Positions 15,439-24,532 are shown, counted from the stretch's first letter. The stretch: 64,000 nt of DNA from Nocardioides sp. WS12 (GCF_014108865.1 NZ_CP053928.1:1-64000), one strand, 5' to 3'. The notes: generated by a model from the letters alone, not told the origin. Translations and numbers: made by a program.

Positions 15439-18400
15439 ATGTCTGACATCACGTTGCACACGCCGCAGCACCCCGTTCGTTTCGTGACCGCGTCGGCGCT
15501 GTTCGATGGCCACGACGCCTCGATCAACATCATGCGGCGCATCCTGCAGAGCCAGGGCGCGGAGGTCATCCACCTCGGCCACAACCGGTCGGTCCAGGAG
15601 GTCGTCGACGCGGCGATCGAGGAGGACGTGCAGGGCGTTGCCGTGTCGTCGTACCAGGGCGGACACGTCGAGTACTTCGAGTACCTCGTCGAGTCGCTCC
15701 GTGAGCGCGGCGCAGGCCACATGAAGGTGTACGGCGGCGGCGGCGGCGTGATCGTGCACGAGGAGATCGAGCGTCTCGCCAAGATCGGCGTCAAGATCTT
15801 CTCCCCCGAGGACGGCGTCAAGCTCGGCCTGGTCGGGATGATCAACTCGATGATCAAGGCGTGCGACGTCGACCCGTGGGCCCTGGGCTCCGTCGAGGCC
15901 GACGCCGTCATCTCCGGTGACCGCTTCTCGCTGGCCCGCGCCCTCAGCGGCGCCGAGTCCGGCCAGCTCCCGGCCGAGATGCTCGCCAAGCTCAAGGACG
16001 TCGGCACCAGCCGCGCGGTGCCGGTCCTCGGCATCACCGGCACCGGTGGTTCCGGCAAGTCCAGCCTCACCGACGAACTGGTGCGCCGGTTCCGCGTCGA
16101 CCAGCAGGACAAGCTCCGCGTTGCCGTGATCGCCGTCGACCCGACCCGCCGTCGTGGCGGCGGTGCGCTCCTCGGCGACCGGATCCGAATGAACGCCCTC
16201 GATGGAGACCGGGCCTTCTTCCGCAGCCTCGCCACCCGTGGCGCCCACGAACTCCCCGAGCACCTCGACGACGTGATCGCCGTCGTGAAGGCCGCCGGGT
16301 TCGACCTCGTCATCGTCGAGACGCCCGGCATCGGCCAGGGCGACGCGGCCATCGTGCCGTTCGTCGACGTGAGCATGTACGTCATGACGCCGGAGTTCGG
16401 CGCCGCTTCGCAGCTCGAGAAGATCGACATGCTCGACTTCGCCGATGTCGTCGCGATCAACAAGTTCGAGCGTCGTGGCGCGATGGACGCGCTGCGCGAC
16501 GTGGGCCGCCAGATGGTCCGCAACCGCGAGGCGTTCGGCAAGAAGCCCGAGGACATGCCGGTCTTCGGCACCTCGGCCGCCCACTTCAACGACGACGGCG
16601 TGACCGCGCTCTACCAGGAGCTCAAGGTCCAGCTGACCGACAAGGGCCTCACCTTCCACGAGGGCGTGCTCCCCCGCGTCGACGTCCGCCACTCGACCGA
16701 GGCCGGCCACATCGTGCCGCCGAACCGGGTGCGCTACCTCGCCGAGATCGCTGAGACCGTCCGCGGCTACCACCACGACACCGACCGGCTCGCCGAGGCG
16801 GCCGTGCGCCTGCAGCGCCTCGAGTACGTCCAGGGTGAGGTCGTCTCTGCCGAGCTCGAGGAACTCGTCGAAGGTGCCCGCAAGGCCCTGCCGCACGAGA
16901 TCACCGACCAGATCGAGCGCTGGCCGGCCGTCGTCGCGTCGTACGAAGGCGACGAGCAGGTCGTCAAGGTGCGTGACCGCGAGATCCACACCGCGCTGAC
17001 GCGTGAGTCGCTGTCGGGCAACAAGATCCGCCGCGTCGCGCTCCCCCGCTACACCGACCACGGCGAGCTGGTGAAGTACTGGCGCCGCGAGAACCTCCCG
17101 GGCTACTTCCCCTTCACCGCGGGCGTGTTCCCGTTCAAGCGTGACGGCGAGGACCCGGCCCGGATGTTCGCCGGTGAGGGCGACCCGTTCCGTACCAACC
17201 GCCGCTTCAAGGTGCTCTCCGAGCACGCCGACGCGACCCGCCTGTCGACCGCGTTCGACTCGGTGACGCTCTACGGCCGCGACCCCGACCCACGCCCCGA
17301 CATCTACGGCAAGGTCGGCAACTCGGGTGTCTCCGTCGCCACGCTCGACGACATGAAGGCGCTCTTCGACGGCTTCGACCTGGTCGCCCCGTCGACGTCG
17401 GTCTCACTGACCATCAACGGTCCGGCCCCGACCGTGCTGGCGTTCTTCCTCAACACCGCCATCGACCAGCAGGTCGACGCCTTCGTCGAGCGCGAGAAGC
17501 GCCAGCCGTCGGTCTCCGAGCTCAACGAGATCAAGGCGTTCGCCCTCGCGAACGTCCGCGGCACCGTGCAGGCCGACATCCTCAAGGAGGACCAGGGGCA
17601 GAACACCGCCCTGTTCTCCACCGAGTTCTCGCTGCGCATGATGGGCGACATCCAGCAGTACTTCATCGACAACGCGGTCCAGAACTTCTACTCGGTGTCG
17701 ATCTCCGGCTATCACATTGCCGAAGCCGGTGCGAACCCGATCAGCCAGCTCGCCTTCACCCTGAGCAACGGCTTCACGTACCTCGAGTCGTACCTCGCCC
17801 GCGGCATGGACATCGACGACTTCGCGCCGAACCTGTCCTTCTTCTTCTCCAACGGCATGGACCCGGAGTACTCCGTCATCGGCCGCGTCGCCCGTCGTAT
17901 CTGGGCCGTCGCCCTGCGTGACAAGTACGGCGCCAACGAGCGCTCGCAGAAGCTGAAGTACCACGTGCAGACGTCGGGACGGTCCCTGCACGCGCAGGAG
18001 ATGGACTTCAACGACATCCGTACGACGCTGCAGGCGCTCATCGCGATCTACGACAACGCGAACTCGCTGCACACCAACGCCTACGACGAAGCGGTCACCA
18101 CCCCGACCGAGGAGTCCGTGCGCCGTGCGCTGGCGATCCAGCTGATCATCAACCGCGAGTGGGGTCTCGCGATGAACGAGAACCCGCTCCAGGGCTCGTA
18201 CATCATCGACGAGCTGACCGACCTGGTCGAGGCGGCCGTGCTCACCGAGTTCGACCGGATCAACGAGCGTGGCGGCGTACTCGGCGCCATGGAGACCGGC
18301 TACCAGCGTGGCCGGATCCAGGACGAGTCGATGCTCTACGAACACCGCAAGCACGACGGCTCGCTCCCGCTCATCGGCGTCAACACGTTCCGCAAGCCGG

Positions 18401-18660
18401 CCGTGGAGGACGAGGAGCCGCAGGTCATCGAACTGGCCCGCGCCACCGAGGGCGAGAAGGAATCGCAGCTCAGCCGGGTCCGCGCCTACCAGGTCGACCA
18501 CAAGGACGACGGCGTCCGCGCCCTCGAGGCCCTCAAGGCTGCGGCCGTCAGCGGCGAGAACGTCTTCGCCGTCCTGATGGACGCCGCCCGGGTCTGCTCG
18601 CTCGGCCAGATCACCGACGCGTTCTTCGAGGTCGGCGGCCAGTACCGCCGCAACGTCTGA
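15439..18660 (+). CDS. icmF: Fused isobutyryl-CoA mutase (adenosylcobalamin-dependent, with built-in G-protein chaperone)
   Basis: A 1073-residue protein with the three-part IcmF order. Residues 10-140 bind B12: DGHDASINI contains the cobalt-ligating His at about residue 25, and YGGGGGVIV follows. Residues about 190-400 are a MeaI-type GTPase with P-loop GTGGSGKSS and DPTRRRGGGALLGDR. From about residue 530 comes the mutase TIM barrel, including SISGYHIAEAGANP. The family interconverts isobutyryl-CoA and butyryl-CoA; some variants act on pivalyl-CoA, which the sequence does not settle. The ATG with GGAGG eight bases upstream is preferred over an in-frame TTG at 15424. Its promoter carries a MarR-type palindrome. 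Confidence 0.95.
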   Translation: MSDITLHTPQHPVRFVTASALFDGHDASINIMRRILQSQGAEVIHLGHNRSVQEVVDAAIEEDVQGVAVSSYQGGHVEYFEYLVESLRERGAGHMKVYGGGGGVIVHEEIERLAKIGVKIFSPEDGVKLGLVGMINSMIKACDVDPWALGSVEADAVISGDRFSLARALSGAESGQLPAEMLAKLKDVGTSRAVPVLGITGTGGSGKSSLTDELVRRFRVDQQDKLRVAVIAVDPTRRRGGGALLGDRIRMNALDGDRAFFRSLATRGAHELPEHLDDVIAVVKAAGFDLVIVETPGIGQGDAAIVPFVDVSMYVMTPEFGAASQLEKIDMLDFADVVAINKFERRGAMDALRDVGRQMVRNREAFGKKPEDMPVFGTSAAHFNDDGVTALYQELKVQLTDKGLTFHEGVLPRVDVRHSTEAGHIVPPNRVRYLAEIAETVRGYHHDTDRLAEAAVRLQRLEYVQGEVVSAELEELVEGARKALPHEITDQIERWPAVVASYEGDEQVVKVRDREIHTALTRESLSGNKIRRVALPRYTDHGELVKYWRRENLPGYFPFTAGVFPFKRDGEDPARMFAGEGDPFRTNRRFKVLSEHADATRLSTAFDSVTLYGRDPDPRPDIYGKVGNSGVSVATLDDMKALFDGFDLVAPSTSVSLTINGPAPTVLAFFLNTAIDQQVDAFVEREKRQPSVSELNEIKAFALANVRGTVQADILKEDQGQNTALFSTEFSLRMMGDIQQYFIDNAVQNFYSVSISGYHIAEAGANPISQLAFTLSNGFTYLESYLARGMDIDDFAPNLSFFFSNGMDPEYSVIGRVARRIWAVALRDKYGANERSQKLKYHVQTSGRSLHAQEMDFNDIRTTLQALIAIYDNANSLHTNAYDEAVTTPTEESVRRALAIQLIINREWGLAMNENPLQGSYIIDELTDLVEAAVLTEFDRINERGGVLGAMETGYQRGRIQDESMLYEHRKHDGSLPLIGVNTFRKPAVEDEEPQVIELARATEGEKESQLSRVRAYQVDHKDDGVRALEALKAAAVSGENVFAVLMDAARVCSLGQITDAFFEVGGQYRRNV

Positions 18661-18663
18661 CGC

Positions 18664-18704
18664 GTCTCGATACGCCGCTCGTTCCTCGCGGCTACTCGAC
18701 AACC
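18664..18704. repeat. Short intergenic repeat-like palindromic segment after icmF
   Basis: The sequence GTCTCGATACGCCGCTCG followed by CGCGGCTACTCGACAACC is an imperfect palindrome just after the icmF stop. It resembles a second class of small intergenic repeats that I recall from Nocardioides genomes. It may help end transcription. No second copy in this window is convincing. Confidence 0.4.
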
Positions 18705-18795
18705 AAAGAAATTCCAGAAGTGCATGTCGAAAGACCGTTCCCCTGTTCGACGTAGGTACGAAAGCATCAAGACCTACGAGCAGGAGGACGATCGA

Positions 18796-19170
18796 ATGAC
18801 GCGCTACATGGGATTCGTGAGGATGGCCGAGGGCATCACCGATCCGCCGCCGCAGTCGTTGATGGACGCGATGGACGTGTTCATCGGCAAGGGCATCGCG
18901 GAGGGCCACTTCATCACCGGCGGTGGCCTGTACGGCACCGAGGACGCAGTGAACTTCGTGGTCCGCAAGGGCGAGATGACCCGCGTCGACGGCCCGTACG
19001 CCGAGTCGAAGGAGATCGTCGGCGGCTGGTCGTTGCTGGAGTACGACACCACCGAGGAAGCGGTCGCGAACATGGAAGAGATGGCCCAACTCCACCTCGA
19101 CCACTGGCCCGACCTGGAACTGGTGCTGACCCTGCGCCAGGTCGCGGACGAGCCGCCGCCCGGCGTCTGA
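18796..19170 (+). CDS. YCII-related / DGPF domain protein
   Basis: A 124-residue protein. The hallmark DGPF-type motif appears as DGPYAESKEIVGGW, within a ferredoxin-like YCII fold whose core reads TRYMGFVRMAEG. An AGGAGGA ribosome site seven bases before ATG 18796 fixes the start; an upstream ATG at 18724 lacks one. These small proteins are nearly always encoded next to ECF42-type sigma factors, exactly as here. Their biochemical role is unclear, perhaps a sensor or small enzyme in the same stress circuit. Confidence 0.9.
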   Translation: MTRYMGFVRMAEGITDPPPQSLMDAMDVFIGKGIAEGHFITGGGLYGTEDAVNFVVRKGEMTRVDGPYAESKEIVGGWSLLEYDTTEEAVANMEEMAQLHLDHWPDLELVLTLRQVADEPPPGV

Positions 19171-19206
19171 TCACCCCGGGCGTGGGGCCGCTCATAGGGT
19201 GGCCCC

Positions 19207-20472
19207 ATGCCCGAGTCCGCCACCCGCGACACGATCACGGCGGTGTGGCGGGACGAATCGGGCCCGTTGATCGCGGCACTCACGCGAATGACCCGCGACG
19301 TCGGGCTGGCCGAGGACCTGGCCCAGGACGCGTTCGTCACTGCCCTCGAGCAGTGGCCGACGTCCGGGATCCCGGCCAACCCCGCGGCCTGGTTGATGAC
19401 CACGGCCAAGCGCCGCGCCATCGACACGTTCCGGCGCGCCGACACGTTGCGCCGCAAGACGGCCGAACTCGAGCGCACCGCAGGGGAGGTGGATCCGATG
19501 CCGGACCTGACCTCCCAGGTCGACCACATCGAGGACGACGTCCTGCGCCTGATGTTCCTGTGCTGCCACCCGTCTCTGACCGCGGACTCCCGGGCAGCCC
19601 TGACGCTGCGCATGGTCGGCGGGCTGACGACGGTCGAGATCGCCCGCGGCTTCCTCGTCGCCGACGCGACCATGGGCCAGCGCATCGCGCGAGCCAAGAA
19701 GACCCTGACCGACGCGAAGGCCGAGTTCGAACTGCCGACGGGCGCCGACCGGATCCGTCGCCTCGACGACGTGATGGCGGTGATCTACCTCGTCTTCAAC
19801 GAGGGGTACGCCGCCACGGCAGGTGAGGACTGGACCCGCCCCGACCTGGCCGCCGAAGGCATCCGTCTCGCCCGGATGCTCACCGGCCTGGTTCCCGACG
19901 AGCCCGAGGTGCACGGACTGCAGGCACTCCTCGAACTCCAGGCGTCCCGGCTCCATGCCCGCACCGACAGCGCCGGCAACCCGCTCCTCCTCGACGACCA
20001 GGACCGCAGCCGGTGGGACCACCTGCTGATCCGGCGCGGCGTCACCGCCCTGAAGCGGGCCGAGGACCTGGCGGCCCGCGGCGTGCCGGTCGGGCGGTAC
20101 TTCCTCCAGGCCCAGATCGCCCACGAGCACGCCCGTACGACGACGGCCGAGGACACGAACTGGCCGCGCATCGCTGCCCTCTACGACCTCCTCCGCGAGG
20201 CCGCGCCCGGTCCGGTCGTCGAGGTCAACCGGGCGGTCGCCCACGGCCGGGCACTCGGTCCTGCCGCGGGCATGGCCGTCCTCGACGCCGTACCCGACGA
20301 CGCCCTCGGGTCCTCGCCCCTGATTCCGAGCGTGCGCGGCGACCTGCTCAGCCGATCAGGTGACCATGCGGGCGCGGCCGAACAGTTCGACGAAGCAGCC
20401 CGGCGGACACAGAACGATGCGGAACGTCTCCTCCTGCAGGGTCGGGCGTCACAGAGCAGGGCAGCGCAGTAG
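19207..20472 (+). CDS. ECF42-type RNA polymerase sigma factor with long C-terminal extension
   Basis: A 421-residue protein. Region 2 lies at about residues 15-85 (GLAEDLAQDAFVTALEQW, then PAAWLMTTAKRRAIDTFRR). Region 4 lies at about 115-165 (LMFLCCHPSLTADSRAALTLRMVGG in its first half). The remaining 240 residues form the helical, TPR-like extension typical of ECF42, with GRYFLQAQIAHEHA and PVVEVNRAVAHGRA. No anti-sigma gene is adjacent. The DGPF gene 36 bp upstream is the classical partner and probably its target. The C-terminal extension is thought to control activity in place of an anti-sigma factor. Confidence 0.93.
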   Translation: MPESATRDTITAVWRDESGPLIAALTRMTRDVGLAEDLAQDAFVTALEQWPTSGIPANPAAWLMTTAKRRAIDTFRRADTLRRKTAELERTAGEVDPMPDLTSQVDHIEDDVLRLMFLCCHPSLTADSRAALTLRMVGGLTTVEIARGFLVADATMGQRIARAKKTLTDAKAEFELPTGADRIRRLDDVMAVIYLVFNEGYAATAGEDWTRPDLAAEGIRLARMLTGLVPDEPEVHGLQALLELQASRLHARTDSAGNPLLLDDQDRSRWDHLLIRRGVTALKRAEDLAARGVPVGRYFLQAQIAHEHARTTTAEDTNWPRIAALYDLLREAAPGPVVEVNRAVAHGRALGPAAGMAVLDAVPDDALGSSPLIPSVRGDLLSRSGDHAGAAEQFDEAARRTQNDAERLLLQGRASQSRAAQ

Positions 20473-20482
20473 GGTCCCGATC

Positions 20483-20980
20483 ATGAGCAACCAGCCCACC
20501 TTCGAACAACTCGTCACCCTCCCTGCCTACGCCGAGCAGCCGGTGCCGATGGCGTTCGAGGACAGCAACGGACACCTCAACGTGCGCCACTACCTCGGCA
20601 TCGGTAGCGAAGGCCTCGACGAGTCGCTGCTCGAGGTCGGCATCCCGTTCAACTGGCCGGCCACGACCGGCCTCGTCGTGCTCTCGGCCGAGCACCACCT
20701 GACGTACCTGCACGAACTGAAGACCGGCGACAACATGTCGGTCCGCGTGCGGATCCTCGGTCGCTCGGATCGCGCCGCCCACGCGCTCGTCTACATCCTC
20801 GACGACGTGAACCAGCGCGTCGCCTGCGTGTTCGAGGAGATCCTGCTCTGCGTGAAGCTCGACCCCCGCGGTGCCGCATCGTGGCCCGAGGAGATCGGCG
20901 CGAACCTCGACACCCGCATCGCCGAGCACGCCGCCCTTCCGTGGGAGCCGGCGACCTCGGGTTGCCTCGGCCTGCGCTGA
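20483..20980 (+). CDS. Thioesterase-like hot-dog fold protein
   Basis: A 165-residue protein. The 4-hydroxybenzoyl-CoA thioesterase signature is visible in MAFEDSNGHLNVRHYLGI (Asp, Gly-His, Asn and Tyr in the expected spacing). The central beta sheet includes HHLTYLHELKTGDNMSVRVR. Such proteins hydrolyse acyl-CoA or acyl-ACP thioesters. The chosen ATG starts MSNQPTFEQ, ten bases after the sigma factor stop. A role in fatty acid metabolism is likely but the acyl group cannot be told. Confidence 0.8.
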   Translation: MSNQPTFEQLVTLPAYAEQPVPMAFEDSNGHLNVRHYLGIGSEGLDESLLEVGIPFNWPATTGLVVLSAEHHLTYLHELKTGDNMSVRVRILGRSDRAAHALVYILDDVNQRVACVFEEILLCVKLDPRGAASWPEEIGANLDTRIAEHAALPWEPATSGCLGLR

Positions 20981-21012
20981 TCCGGGCTGATCCGGGGCTG
21001 ATCCCGGGCTGA
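20977..21012. repeat. Three short tandem copies of CTGATCCGGG
   Basis: Three units of 10-11 bases (CTGATCCGGG, CTGATCCGGGG, CTGATCCCGGG) fill the gap between two convergent genes. The first unit contains the thioesterase stop codon. No function is evident. Confidence 0.6.
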
Positions 21013-21369
21013 CTATTCGTTCTCGACGAGCACCCGGATGCTCGGCAAGAGGGCGAGACCGTTGATGACGACGGAGAAGACCAGCAGGGCGATCGCCCAG
21101 TCCTCGTGACCGGCATCCCACAGCGCCAGCGACGCCAGCCCGAACACGACGACCTTGGCCACCGGGCGCACCCAGGTGCCGCCGTACGGCGCCCGCGGCG
21201 AGGCGAAGGCGTACCAGACCGTCATGGCCACGCCGGGGAGCAGCCACACGAGCAGCGCTCGCGGATCGTGCTGCCACCCCCAGACGCCGAAGGCCGCCAT
21301 GGCCAGCAACTCGTCGAGGAACACCAACGCCAGCACCGACCACCCGAAAATCGCGTTCACCCCTCGCAT
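21013..21369 (-). CDS. DUF2568 / YrdB-like small membrane protein
   Basis: A 118-residue protein with four hydrophobic segments: near residues 8-28, 38-55, 70-87 and 92-110. Charged residues are few. The LLVWLLPGVAMTVWYAFASPRAPYGG block matches the DUF2568 family of four-helix membrane proteins. The function is unknown. Its stop lies 32 bp from the convergent thioesterase gene. Confidence 0.75.
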   Translation of the reverse strand: MRGVNAIFGWSVLALVFLDELLAMAAFGVWGWQHDPRALLVWLLPGVAMTVWYAFASPRAPYGGTWVRPVAKVVVFGLASLALWDAGHEDWAIALLVFSVVINGLALLPSIRVLVENE

Positions 21370-21407
21370 CCTGCACGAGGGGTGAACGCGTTGTGCTCAG
21401 AGGCGGG

Positions 21408-22298
21408 TCAGCGCCAGACGCGGACCCAGTCGACCTGCATCGTTGCCGTGGTCGGCGTCGAAGAGGTGGGGTAGTTCCACCCGGAGCCGAACACCTGGGT
21501 CATGACCAGGTAGAACGGCTGGTCGAACGGCTGGGACCCGGTCAGGGGTGCATCCGGCGTCCAGGAGTGCGAGAAGCAGACGTTGCCGTCGTAGAAGAAC
21601 CGCATCACGGTGGGCGTCCACTCGACACCGTAACGGTGGAACCCGGAGTCAGCACCCGGGACCGGGCAGTTGAAGCCGGTGCTCGAGAACGGGTCCTCGC
21701 CCTCGTAGTGGACCGACGGATAGACCGTGGTCGGGTCGCCCGTGAACCACTCGGCCACGTCGATCTCGCCCGACTTCGGCCACCCGCCGTAGGTCTGGTT
21801 CTGCGGGTAGAGCCAGAGCGCCGAGTGGACGCCCGGCGCGGTCGCCACAGGGAACTTCGCCCTGAAGTCGAAGCGGCCGTAGGTCTGGGCGAACCGACCC
21901 CAACTCGTCACCGTCGACGTCGTCTTCGTTGCCTCGTAGTCGCCGTACGGGCTCTTGCAGATGAACGGAGCCGGCTCGATGCGCGACGTCAACGACAGGA
22001 CGCCGTTGGCCACCTTCACATGGTCGGCGTCATTGACATAGCAACCGTCGGTGCCCGCAGGCATCCCGGTGATCGCGGTTTCCTGGACCATCCACTTCTT
22101 CGGGTCCAGCGTCGATCCGTTGAATTCCTCTTCGAAGGAGCAGGCGTACTTCCCACCCGCCAGCTTCAACGGCTTCTCGCCCCCGCACGACGGCCGGACC
22201 GGCGGGCCTGCCGCGGTGGGCTCCGCGCCCACGATGGTCATCGTCGCCAACGCGGCGCTTGCCGCAACCAGTGTGCCAATGATGCGCGCGCGAATCAT
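21408..22298 (-). CDS. Secreted glycoside hydrolase family 16, copy 1
   Basis: A 296-residue protein with a signal peptide of about 30 residues (Arg-rich start, hydrophobic core, cleavage near TAAG-P). The GH16 active site is GEIDVAEW, giving the EIDxxE nucleophile and acid/base pair. The jelly-roll fold continues with FFYDGNVCFSHSW and ends QVDWVRVWR. GH16 enzymes cut beta-1,3 or mixed beta-glucans, agar, carrageenan or related polymers; the exact substrate is not deducible here. A paralogue lies 154 bp upstream on the same strand. Several paired Cys residues suggest disulfides outside the cell. Confidence 0.92.
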   Translation of the reverse strand: MIRARIIGTLVAASAALATMTIVGAEPTAAGPPVRPSCGGEKPLKLAGGKYACSFEEEFNGSTLDPKKWMVQETAITGMPAGTDGCYVNDADHVKVANGVLSLTSRIEPAPFICKSPYGDYEATKTTSTVTSWGRFAQTYGRFDFRAKFPVATAPGVHSALWLYPQNQTYGGWPKSGEIDVAEWFTGDPTTVYPSVHYEGEDPFSSTGFNCPVPGADSGFHRYGVEWTPTVMRFFYDGNVCFSHSWTPDAPLTGSQPFDQPFYLVMTQVFGSGWNYPTSSTPTTATMQVDWVRVWR

Positions 22299-22325
22299 GG
22301 TGTTCCCTCGTCTCCCCCAGAAGCA

Positions 22326-22340
22326 TCGACAAAGTGTCGA
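22326..22340. promoter_or_regulatory. Palindrome upstream of GH16 copy 1
   Basis: TCGACAAAGTGTCGA is a perfect inverted repeat with 6-bp arms and a 3-bp centre, 27 bp upstream of the GH16 start. It could be a repressor site for polysaccharide-induced expression. No matching copy was noticed upstream of GH16 copy 2. Confidence 0.4.
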
Positions 22341-22452
22341 CGCTCACGTTCACGAGAATCTTGGCGGATTCCGGTCGCTCTCCGACAGGGACGCCGGGTC
22401 CCGGACACATGGTCCGTTCGGACTACCGCGGACGGGCAACCGGACCTTGACC

Positions 22453-23367
22453 TCACCGCCAGACCCGCACCCAGTCGATCTGCAGGTTCGACACAGCGGG
22501 CGTCATCGCGGACACGGCATTCCAGCTCAGTCCCATCACCTGCGTCATGACCAAGTAGAACGGCTTGTCGAACGGCCGCGACCCCACCATCGGAGACGCA
22601 GCGATCCACGAGTGGATGTGGCAGGCCTTGCCGTCGTACAGGAACCGCATCGTGGTCGGCGTCCACTCGACGGCATAGCGGTGATACCCCGTGGTGGCGG
22701 TGGGCACCGTGCAGTCGTGGCCCGTGCCCTTCTTGTTCTCCCCGGCGTAGTGCACGGACGGGTAGACCTTGGTCGGACGGGCACTGAACCATTCCGCGAC
22801 GTCGACCTCGCCGGAGTGCGGCCACCGGCCATAGCTGTGCTCCTGCGGATAGAGCCACAGGGCCGAGTGCGATCCGGCGACCCTCACGCTGGGGAACCGC
22901 GCCCGGAACTCGAACCGACCATAGGTCTGGGCGAAGCGCGTCGTACTGGTCACCGTGCCTGCCGTCGACTTCGCGTTGTACGTGCCACCGAACGGCTGCT
23001 TGCAGGCGAAGCGCTCCAGGCGGGAGGCCAGGTTGAGCATTCCGTTCGCCACGAGCACGTTCTGGGGCCGGTTCACGTAGCAGCCCGTGATGCCCGCATG
23101 CAGGCCCGTCGTAGCCGTCTCGGTGACGACCCACTTCGTCGGGTCGAGCGTTCTGCCGCTGAAGTCGTCCTCGAACGAGCAGTCGTATCGCCCACCACCG
23201 GGCTTGACCGGCCGCTCACCGCCGCAGGTGGGGGTGGGCGCCGCAGCGACCCTGCCGGCCGGGACAACGCCCGGCGAGGCGGACGTCGGCACCGCACCCA
23301 CGGACGCCAGCACCATGACCGCTCCGGTTGTGACCGCACTGACACACCACACGCCAAACCGGGTCAT
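22453..23367 (-). CDS. Secreted glycoside hydrolase family 16, copy 2
   Basis: A 304-residue paralogue of the next gene, similar along its whole length. It has its own signal peptide (about 30 residues, cleavage near TSAS-P). The active site is GEVDVAEW, keeping both catalytic Glu and the Asp. Shared landmarks include the CGGERPVK start of the mature protein, FAQTYGRFEFRARFP and DWVRVWR at the end. The pair clearly arose by tandem duplication, with substitutions spread across loops, so the two may differ in substrate. Confidence 0.92.
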   Translation of the reverse strand: MTRFGVWCVSAVTTGAVMVLASVGAVPTSASPGVVPAGRVAAAPTPTCGGERPVKPGGGRYDCSFEDDFSGRTLDPTKWVVTETATTGLHAGITGCYVNRPQNVLVANGMLNLASRLERFACKQPFGGTYNAKSTAGTVTSTTRFAQTYGRFEFRARFPSVRVAGSHSALWLYPQEHSYGRWPHSGEVDVAEWFSARPTKVYPSVHYAGENKKGTGHDCTVPTATTGYHRYAVEWTPTTMRFLYDGKACHIHSWIAASPMVGSRPFDKPFYLVMTQVMGLSWNAVSAMTPAVSNLQIDWVRVWR

Positions 23368-23450
23368 GCCTGATTCCTCCCCATGAACACACGGTCCGCC
23401 CGCGTCAGTCGCGCATCCTGCCCCATCCGGGCCCGTCCGACCAGAGGGAC

Positions 23451-24218
23451 ATGCCCGGATACGGTGGCCCGGTGCAGACCCTCGACGATCTCGGCGACCC
23501 CGTCGACCTGCCCCGCCCGCCGGTTCGGATCGTGTCGCTGGTGCCCTCGATCACCGAGGCCCTGGCCACCGACGTGCCGGACCGCCTGGTCGGCGCCACC
23601 GACTGGTGCACGCACCCCGCCGACCTCGACGTGGCCCGGGTGCGCGGCACGAAGAACCCCGACCTCAAGGCCATCCGCGCGCTCGAGCCCGACCTGGTCG
23701 TGGCCAACAAGGAGGAGAACCGTGCACTCGACGTCCGGCGCCTCCGCGACGCCGGCGTGCCGGTCTGGGTCACCGACATCGAGACCGTGCCGCAGGCACT
23801 CGACTCGCTCGACCGGCTCTACGAGGTCGCCCTGCAGGTGACGCGACCGGACTGGCTGGCCACGGCACGGGCGCGCTGGGACATTCCCCTTCCATCGACA
23901 CGGGGGCGGGTCGTCGTACCGATCTGGCGGGACCCGTGGATGGTGGTCGGACCGCGCACGTACACCGGCGACCTGTTGCAGCGCCTCGGCTGGACCCATG
24001 TGTACGACGACGGCGAGGACCGCTACCCGGCCGTGGACCTGGCCGCGATCGACCGTGCCGACCTCGACCTGGTCCTGCTGCCCGACGAGCCCTACGTCTT
24101 CACCGAGTCGGACGGGCCCGACGCGTTCACGCAGGTGCCGACGCGACTGGTGTCCGGGCGCCTGCTGACCTGGTACGGCCCGGCGATGGTCGAGGCGTAC
24201 GACGTGCTGTCATCCTGA
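23451..24218 (+). CDS. BtuF-like helical-backbone metal/cobalamin receptor, no signal peptide
   Basis: A 255-residue protein with the two-lobe helical-backbone fold of class III solute-binding proteins: IVSLVPSITEALATDVPDRLVG in the first lobe, GTKNPDLKAIRALEPDLVVANKEENR, then RVVVPIWRDPWMVVGPRTYTGDL in the second. The family binds cobalamin, haem or siderophores for ABC import. No signal peptide or lipobox is seen, and no permease is adjacent. A GTG at 23472 is an alternative start and would not add a signal. Cytosolic members of this type are common in actinobacteria and their role is unclear. IcmF, a B12 enzyme, is encoded nearby. Confidence 0.8.
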   Translation: MPGYGGPVQTLDDLGDPVDLPRPPVRIVSLVPSITEALATDVPDRLVGATDWCTHPADLDVARVRGTKNPDLKAIRALEPDLVVANKEENRALDVRRLRDAGVPVWVTDIETVPQALDSLDRLYEVALQVTRPDWLATARARWDIPLPSTRGRVVVPIWRDPWMVVGPRTYTGDLLQRLGWTHVYDDGEDRYPAVDLAAIDRADLDLVLLPDEPYVFTESDGPDAFTQVPTRLVSGRLLTWYGPAMVEAYDVLSS

Positions 24219-24223
24219 CCCGC

Positions 24224-24520
24224 ATGCGCGCCCTCCTGCTCGGCATCGCCCTCGCGGTCATCGGCTGCGTGGTGCTGCCCGTGTCGGCGTACTTCCTCGA
24301 CGAGATCGAAACGAGCCCGGGGTCGACTGGGGGCCTGATCGTCCCCGTGCACCTCGCGCTCACCGCGCTCATCGGAGCCGGACTCGGGACCGCCGTGCTC
24401 TCACGGGATCACTCGACGCGACGCCGCGCCCTGACCGGCGCCGGCCTGGGTCTCCTCGGAGCCGTGGTCGGGCTCGTCGTGATGTACCTGCTGCTGAGCG
24501 GCGCCCTCGTCGTCGGCTGA
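24224..24520 (+). CDS. Small three-helix membrane protein
   Basis: A 98-residue protein starting with ATG five bases after the upstream stop. Three hydrophobic stretches are clear: residues 4-22, 41-58 and 74-93 (GLLGAVVGLVVMYLLLSGAL). No known family is recognised. Cotranscription with the BtuF-like gene is likely. No catalytic motif is visible. Confidence 0.6.
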   Translation: MRALLLGIALAVIGCVVLPVSAYFLDEIETSPGSTGGLIVPVHLALTALIGAGLGTAVLSRDHSTRRRALTGAGLGLLGAVVGLVVMYLLLSGALVVG

Positions 24521-24532
24521 GCCCGCCAGCAC

